Origin: Triglochin maritima
Taxonomy: Eukaryota > Streptophyta > Magnoliopsida > Alismatales > Juncaginaceae
Length of the DNA: 64,000 nucleotides
Direction of reading: 5' to 3'
Assembly: GCA_963682175.1 (NCBI GenBank)
Contig: OY821772.1
Span: 46,770,925 to 46,834,924 of the forward strand
The position numbers and the translations under genes are program-made. The notes beneath the pieces were generated by a model. That model saw nothing but the letters and a program-made list of their open reading frames with translations, was not told the origin of the DNA and did not search any database. How positions within the stretch are numbered: position 1 is the stretch's first letter; each line of letters opens with the position of its first letter. Below are positions 58,303 through 64,000 of this stretch, piece after piece.

Positions 58303-58753
58303 GGCACTTATTCCTACTGTTTTAAAAACTAATGCAAAATTCTTTCTCTCATTAATCTCTCCCTAATCACCACGAAAATCTCTTAGTAAATTTAAGTTTT
58401 GGAGATAAGATTCTCAGGAGCTTAAAGAGGGGTAATTAGCTTGATTCTAAATCTTGTTAGAGATTGATTGGCTAGCTCATTTCTCTCTAAGTTTGTTTAG
58501 AGTTTGGTGAACACTCGGAGGCAATTCCGTAGACGATTCAGCGGGCAACACGGCTCCGGATCATCAAAAAGGTTTTAGAGAACCTTTAGGTATGATTTTA
58601 TCTTTGTGGATTATTTTAATAAATGTAGGTTGCATGTTATTAGAATAAAACACAAATAGATGTACATAAAATTGCTGAAAATATGAAAATCGATGTTGTA
58701 TGTTATATTAAAATTTTAAAATATATGAATACATAGGGACACGAAATCCTACA

Positions 58754-59226
58754 GAGGGAACATCGGTATTCATGCATTTTCTCACGATGTAAGGATACCT
58801 TGAGAAGTTGTCGAAGCTCTCTTCCCCGATGACATTGCGGAAGATTTGATTATTGGCTCACTAGCCCCATCCTACAAGGACTTCATTATGCACTATCATG
58901 TGCGTGAGAAAGGGGAAAGTCTTGAGGAACTTCACAACACTCTCAAAACGACTGAAGTTGATATGGGCAAGGGTCGGGACAAACATGTCCTACCCGTCCA
59001 TGGAGGGAGCAAAAAGATCACCAAAGGTAAAGACAAATTCACCAAAATACACCAATCAAGAGCAAGGGAGTAGGAGGTGCTCGTGTGAGTGCCTCGAGGG
59101 GGAATTCTTCAAAATCTCTGACTCCCAACACATGGTGTTTTCACTGCGGTGAAAAAGGACACATCCGGCCAAATTGTCTCAAGTACAAGGAAGACCTTGA
59201 CAATGCGGTGATTGAGCGTAAGCGCT
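58754..59226 (+). pseudogene. Gag, C-terminal part with zinc knuckle (copia)
   Basis: Continues gag after the inserted LTR, with a TAA and a frameshift, then EDLIIGSLAPSYKDFIMHYH and ESLEELHNTLKTTEVDMGKG. The CCHC knuckle CFHCGEKGHIRPNC is at 59136-59177, in another frame. Confidence 0.82.
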
Positions 59227-59279
59227 AAGAAGGCCAAAGGTATATTTGTTATTGAGATAAATTTAGTCACCTCTGTCCA

Positions 59280-60722
59280 TGATTGGGTAATTGATACCAG
59301 ATCTCATGCTCACATAATTTCTAATGTGCAACTACTAAAGGATAGGAAGGAACTCGTGAAAAACGAGATGATTTTAAAGGTCTGAAATGGTGCGAACGTT
59401 GCTGCGATTGCACAAGGTTCTGTGGAGCTTTAATTATCAAGTGATTTAAATTTATGTTTAAAGAACGTTTATTATGTGTCTTCGATTAGCAAGAATATTA
59501 TTTCTGTATCATATTTGGATATGGATAATTTTAATATAAACATTTCAAATTCTTGCTTGTCTATATCGAAGAATGATATTTTCTATGCAAATGCATTCGT
59601 AAGGAATGGTCTTTATTTCTTGAATTGAATAATAAAAAAATCTTAAACATCAATAACAAAAGGTTTAAAACTACTAACGTGAATGATACACTCTTGTGAC
59701 ACTATCTTATTGGTCACATTAATGAAAAACACATCAAGAAATTACAAGAAGCTAACCTTCTTGGTCAACTTGATTTTAAATCAATGGAGACGTGCGAACC
59801 CTGCCTAATGGGCAAAATGACCAAGAGGTCTTTCAAGAAGAAAGGACCGAGAGCGAACTACTTGTTGAATTTGATACATTCTGATGTATGGGGTCCGATG
59901 AGTATTAGTGCAAGAGGCGGTTTTAGGTACTTCATTACGTTCACAGATGACTATAGTCGTTATGACTATATTTATCTAATGAGAAACAAAAGTGAATCTT
60001 TTGACAAGTTCAAGGAATTCAAGAATGAAGTAGAGAACCAACTCAACAAGAAAATCAAGTCTCTACGCACAGATCGTGGAGGTGAGTACTTAAGTACCGA
60101 ATTTGACTCAATCCTAAAGGAGTGTGGTATTGTACCACAACTCACCCCTCTCGGTACACCTCAGTGGAATGGGGTATCCGAAAGGAGGAATAGGACATTA
60201 CTCGACATGGTTCGATCAATGATGAGTCAAGCTGAATTGTCATTTTACTTTTGGAGTTATGCACTAGAAGCTGCGGCTTACACACTAAATAATGTTTCAT
60301 CCAAATCCGTAGAGAAAACACCTTATGAGCTATGGAGTGGTAAAACACTTAAGCTCAATTTTCTCAAGATTTGGGGTTGTGAGACCTACGTCAAGAGATT
60401 GATGTCGACCAAACTTCAACCAAAAGCGGATAAATACTTCTTTATAGGTTACTCTCGTGAGACAAAAGGATACTACTTTTGGCATATAACCTTAAATCGA
60501 GTGATTGTAGAGAGAAATGTCATATTTCTAGAAAAGGAATTTCTGGAAATAATAAAAAGTAGTGGGAGTAGAGTTGTGCTTGATGAGACTCAAGATATTC
60601 TACAAGATCATGATATGAATGATGACATTCATGATCACGAATGCCACACCAAGGTTCCTTTGGTTAGTGGGAGCGTGAGTGAGAGACCCTCACAAGCAAT
60701 TGTGAGAGAAACTCAAGTTTAA
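59280..60722 (+). pseudogene. Copia protease and integrase region
   Basis: The protease active site reads VIDTRSHAHIIS (about 59289), with DTRS where DTGA-type sequence is expected. The GAG-pre-integrase zinc region has a TGA at 59697-59699 where Trp is usual, then HYLIGHINEKH and CEPCLMG. From 59784 the integrase core is open for 312 codons, with D (HSDVWGP, 59883), D (TDRGGEY, 60072) and E (VSERRNRT, 60180). The frame ends at a TAA (60720-60722) and the segment normally linking integrase to RT is missing, so roughly 100 residues have been deleted. Confidence 0.9.
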
Positions 60723-61770
60723 GGAATTGACTATGATGAAACTTTTTCACCGGTTGTCATGTTCATGTCTATTCGGATTATGCTCGTTATTGCCACATTT
60801 CATGATTATGAGATATGACAAATGGATGTCAAAACAGTGTTCCTTAATGGGAACTTGGAGGATGTGTACATGGTACAACCTCAAGGGTTTGAAGATCCAA
60901 AGAATAGCGAGAAAGTATGCAAGCTTCAAAGATCCATTTATGGATTGAAGCAAGCATCAAGGAGTTGGAACAAACGCTTTGACGAAGAAGTAAAAAAGAT
61001 TCACTTCGTCCAAAGTAAGGAAGAGCCTTGTATATACAAGAATGTTAGTGGGAGCCACATGGTATTCTTGATCTTATATGTCGATAACATACTCCTCATG
61101 GGAATCATATACATTTTCTTGAGCAAATGAGAAGTTCATTGAAATCTGCATTTTCGATGAAAGATATGTGTGACACTCAATAGATCTTGGGAATCAAGAT
61201 ATATAGAGATAGATCTCGTAGATTCATTGGCCTAAGTCAACGTACATACATTGAGAAGGTCTTGGAAATGTTCAACATGACCAACTCCAAAAAGGACAAT
61301 ATGCCAATGAGTATGAGTGTGCAACTCAAGAAGTCTCAATGTGCTAAATCATGTAAAGACTTGGAGTACATGAAAGATATCTCTTATGCTACAACAATAG
61401 GATCAATCATGTACGCGATGACTTGCACAAGACCCGATGTCTCGTATGCTCTAAACGTGACAAGTCGTCACCAATCTAACACAGGTCCTGAGCATTGGAC
61501 TGCGGTCAAGAATATTTTGAGGTGCCTTAACCGGACCAAAAATAAGTTTCTTATTTATGGAGGACAAAGAGAACTGATAGCCGAGGGCTATTCGGATGCA
61601 AGTTTCATAAGTGACCCCGACGATAGGAAATCGCAATAATGATATGTCATCATTGTGAAAGGTGAATCCTTGAGCTAGCGTAGTTGGAGTCAAATCACTA
61701 CGGCTGACTCAACCACTGACGAAGGCAAAATAAATTTATTATAGGTGGACACAAACAACAACATAGTTGA
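60723..61770 (+). pseudogene. Copia reverse transcriptase / RNase H region
   Basis: Starts abruptly at GIDYDETFSPVV, lacking the N-terminal RT part. A TGA (60816-60818) replaces the usual Trp before QMDVKTVFLNGNL. IYGLKQASRSWN follows, and the catalytic YVDD is YVDN (Asn codon 61086-61088), which should abolish polymerase activity. After a further frame break at 61128, MGIKIYRDRSRRFIGLSQ..., the TRPDVSYALNV block and the RNase H region follow, ending around PFTKPLSQAKG near 61775-61805. Confidence 0.9.
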
Positions 61771-61933
61771 TCCATTCACCAAACCCTTATCCCAAGCAAA
61801 AGGGCGAAATGCATTTCGAGTCCATAGGTCTGAGGAACCATATGGATTGACTTGATGAGTGATTAGAGAGGGTTGTCTTAGTTATTATTGTTTTATACAT
61901 TGAGAATGTATGTGAAATAAAAACTTTGGTAAC

Positions 61934-61944
61934 AAGTGAGAGAT
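61934..61944 (+). other. Polypurine tract of the copia element
   Basis: AAGTGAGAGAT directly before the 3' LTR (TGAAAG), as in other plant copia elements (AAGTGGGAGAT type). Confidence 0.7.
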
Positions 61945-64000
61945 TGAAAGAAATGTGTTCTAAAAGTTTTACTTTTATATGTCAATTGTTATGAATTGGA
62001 TGTGCAAACATTTTGTTCCTTGATTATGGTATTCGTCTTTTAAAAGTGTTAAGGAAGAATCCTTTGGTCCTTAACCGTAGATGTCTAAAAGATAATGGTT
62101 TACATAAATCAAAAGTTATTCACAATTATGGTAATTAACATGGAACATTAATAACCAAGATAAGATTATCGTGTTAGTCATCGATTGTTGTTGCTCTACA
62201 AATAATTGACGGCACGAGTATATAAAAGCGGAAAAGATTAATTTTATATATTGAATAGACTTAACAAGTAAAACATTATGGAATTGTGTTTCGTGCCATT
62301 AATATTTTATTGTGTCTTGGATCCTAAGATATGAGACTCAATCTTTCACTCAAGAAGCGCTTCATTTGATTATTGTCAAAAGCTATCAATGAGTATAGTG
62401 ATAAATGCAATAGTTGGTTGAACATGACTTGTGCTGGAAAAGATAGCTAGTCAAACGATTATCATTACCCCTCTTAATTGAGTAATGATATTAGTGGGCC
62501 TCTTGATAAAGCAAAATTATAATGTGCACAATGTAACTTGAGTTAAGCTACATAGTTATAATTAGTTTAAAGAGATTAAGAAATGAATATAATACAAAAG
62601 TGACAAATTTCTACTTTGTATATATATTCTTAATATCATGATGCAAATGACAGACACAAGTGGTGCACTTACATCACTAAATGGATCGTGTTTTAGTTCG
62701 AGTCGAACAAAGACATCTATACTAATTAGGTAACTATAAGGTGTATCTAGATACTACTTATAATTTGAGATATTAAGTGTTTAATATCGCTGTCAATTTG
62801 ACTTAGATCCTCCTATAGGTCACACAACAAAACTGGGAAACAAGAAGCTTGATTATGAGTTCATATGATGTGTCGAGTTTCATGTAAAAAAGTGACACAT
62901 GTGGTAAATGAATAAAATCAATATGTCATGAGAATTGACATAATTAAAATCATAATAAATTCATATGAGGTGTATATATTATGGGGTGTAATAATTTAAT
63001 ATTACATATGATAATATATTACTTAAGATATGAATTTGCTAAAAACCCAAAAGATCAAATTTTGTTGGAAATAAATCCAAAATTTGACAAAGGCAAAATC
63101 AGGGTCAAGCACGGTAAACCGTTTAGGGTTCGTCAACCGATGTGTCTTCGGAACGGTCAACCGAACGGGGAACGGGTAAACACAATTGGTTGACCGAAAT
63201 TGTCTTGAGTGCCTGAACAATTGAGTTCGGTCAACCGAGCGTGAAGGATCAACTGAGAGAAAATATGCATGAGATATCTTGGTATATTTTCGGTAGACCG
63301 AAGGTGACACGGTCATCCGCTGAAGATTAGCCAGGAGAAATTTTGGTAGGTCAACGGTCGACCAGAGCAAGACGCGGATCGTCCGATTTTTTTCAGAGAA
63401 TTTTTCTCATGCATATTCGGTTGACCATCTAGCTCACGGTCCACCGAACATGTGTTAAAACTGAATGGTTCGGTGCACCGAGAAGAATTCTCGGTCGACC
63501 GGACAAGACGATTTTTGCCTAAATTATTAAGAGAATAGTTAGATAATGGATTAGATTAATTCCATATTTGATCAAACGTTTTTTAGGATGCTTATGTGGT
63601 CATTTGAGATAAATTTTAGGAGAAAATAAGCAAAAGATCATGACTAAAGAATATTTTTTGATAAGGATGTTTTGGGAGCCTACAAAATGACTCATCATCT
63701 TACTTGTTTATGTTAATGCATAAATTCTCTCTCTCATTAATCTCTCGTTTAATCACCACGAAAATCTCTTAATAGTTTTATGTTTTGGAGATAGAAATCT
63801 TAGGAATTTAAAGATGGGTTATTATCTAGATTCTAAGTTTAATTGGAGATTGATTCACTAGATTATAAGCTTAATTAGAGATTGATTGGCTAGATTCTAA
63901 GCTAGATTCTAGCTCATTTCTCTCTAATATTGTTTAGAGTTTGGTGAACGAATCGACATGCGATTCGACGAGCAATAGAACTCCGGATTTTCTGAAATGT
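61945..64000 (+). repeat. 3' LTR of the copia element, cut by the window edge
   Basis: Starts TGAAAGAAATGTGTTC and can be followed for 2056 bp; about 100 bp are probably missing. Small tandem duplications of GAGATTGATTGGCTAGATTC occur near 63845-63915. Confidence 0.9.
63112..63501. repeat. Palindrome cluster in the copia 3' LTR
   Basis: Pairs include 63112/63131, 63291/63310 and 63418/63437 (all 19) and 63471/63492 (21). Confidence 0.8.

Larger units (their letters stand above)
56585..58753 (+). mobile_element. Solo copia LTR inserted in gag, 2169 bp, TSD GAGGG
   Basis: Starts TGAAAGGAATGTGTTC and ends GACACGAAATCCTACA. The exact TSD GAGGG lies at 56580-56584 and 58754-58758, and the gag frame runs through if the LTR and one TSD are left out. 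No second LTR or internal domain belongs to it, so it is a solo LTR from a relative of the host element. TATAAAA is at 58296-58302. Confidence 0.93.
52722..64000 (+). mobile_element. Decayed Ty1/copia retrotransposon interrupted by a same-family solo LTR
   Basis: The order is 5' LTR (52722-54751), PBS, long leader, first part of gag, inserted solo LTR (56585-58753), rest of gag, protease, integrase, reverse transcriptase, RNase H, PPT, and 3' LTR (61945 to beyond 64000). Integrase placed before RT identifies Ty1/copia. Multiple stops, frameshifts, a deletion between integrase and RT, and a mutated RT active site make it inactive. Its right end and TSD lie outside the window. Confidence 0.92.

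Noticed and set aside
56585..58753. Middle copia LTR as the 3' LTR of one element and 5' LTR of the next
   Set aside because: Exact GAGGG duplication and gag continuity on both sides show insertion into gag; no PPT or PBS flanks it.

Overview
The window is nuclear DNA of a flowering plant. It holds one clear host gene, a PIN1-type auxin efflux carrier with six exons and canonical GT-AG introns, set in AT-rich sequence filled with plant transposable elements. It contains no prokaryotic-style operons, rRNA or CRISPR. The species cannot be named from the sequence.

Layout. 1-837: end of an LTR cut by the window edge. 838-6299: intergenic DNA and the 5' side of the PIN gene. 6300-9046: PIN1-type gene, 665 aa. 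10470-24723: a five-member nest of insertions, each closed by its own target-site duplication (TSD). An outer solo LTR (TSD GGTGG) holds a 1.67-kb solo LTR (AAACT) and a reverse-oriented copia solo LTR (TCGAG). The copia LTR in turn holds a 1.2-kb TIR element (TAATAACC) and a 6.6-kb gag-protease-only Athila-like retrotransposon (ATAAT). 26598-33078: a nearly complete Mutator-like element (MULE) with 64-bp TIRs. It carries a transposase-OTU gene on + and a convergent plant-mobile-domain (PMD) gene on -. 37144-37850: broken Harbinger transposase. 38746-39216 and 48458-48935: two members of one Harbinger-like MITE family, with related fragments near 26 kb. 39.2-40.4 kb and 43.9-44.8 kb: LTR remnants. 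40858-41379: hAT-type MITE. 50464-52.7 kb: CACTA remnant. 52722-64000: a decayed Ty1/copia element with a solo LTR of its own family inserted in gag; its 3' LTR runs off the window.

Two structural signals stand out. First, at least ten separate clusters of a 10-bp palindrome (consensus CGGTCGACCG, general form CGGNNNNCCG) occur in several unrelated LTR families and in a hAT MITE. The palindromes come in pairs at a near-fixed register, very often exactly 19 bp start to start, and the pairs recur every 40-75 bp. Where a TATA box is visible the clusters lie upstream of it, in U3. They look like a shared regulatory or binding module that unrelated elements have acquired. Second, both genes of the MULE have a tiny first exon followed by an intron with eight GC-rich hairpin units at exactly 33-bp period. 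Stem changes are partly compensated on the other arm, and one array includes a perfect hairpin with 60-bp arms.

The PIN gene is the only gene with a likely cellular role. The other coding sequences serve, or once served, transposition: gag, protease, integrase, reverse transcriptase, and MULE, Harbinger and CACTA transposases. The OTU and PMD modules appear to be host-type domains carried by the MULE.
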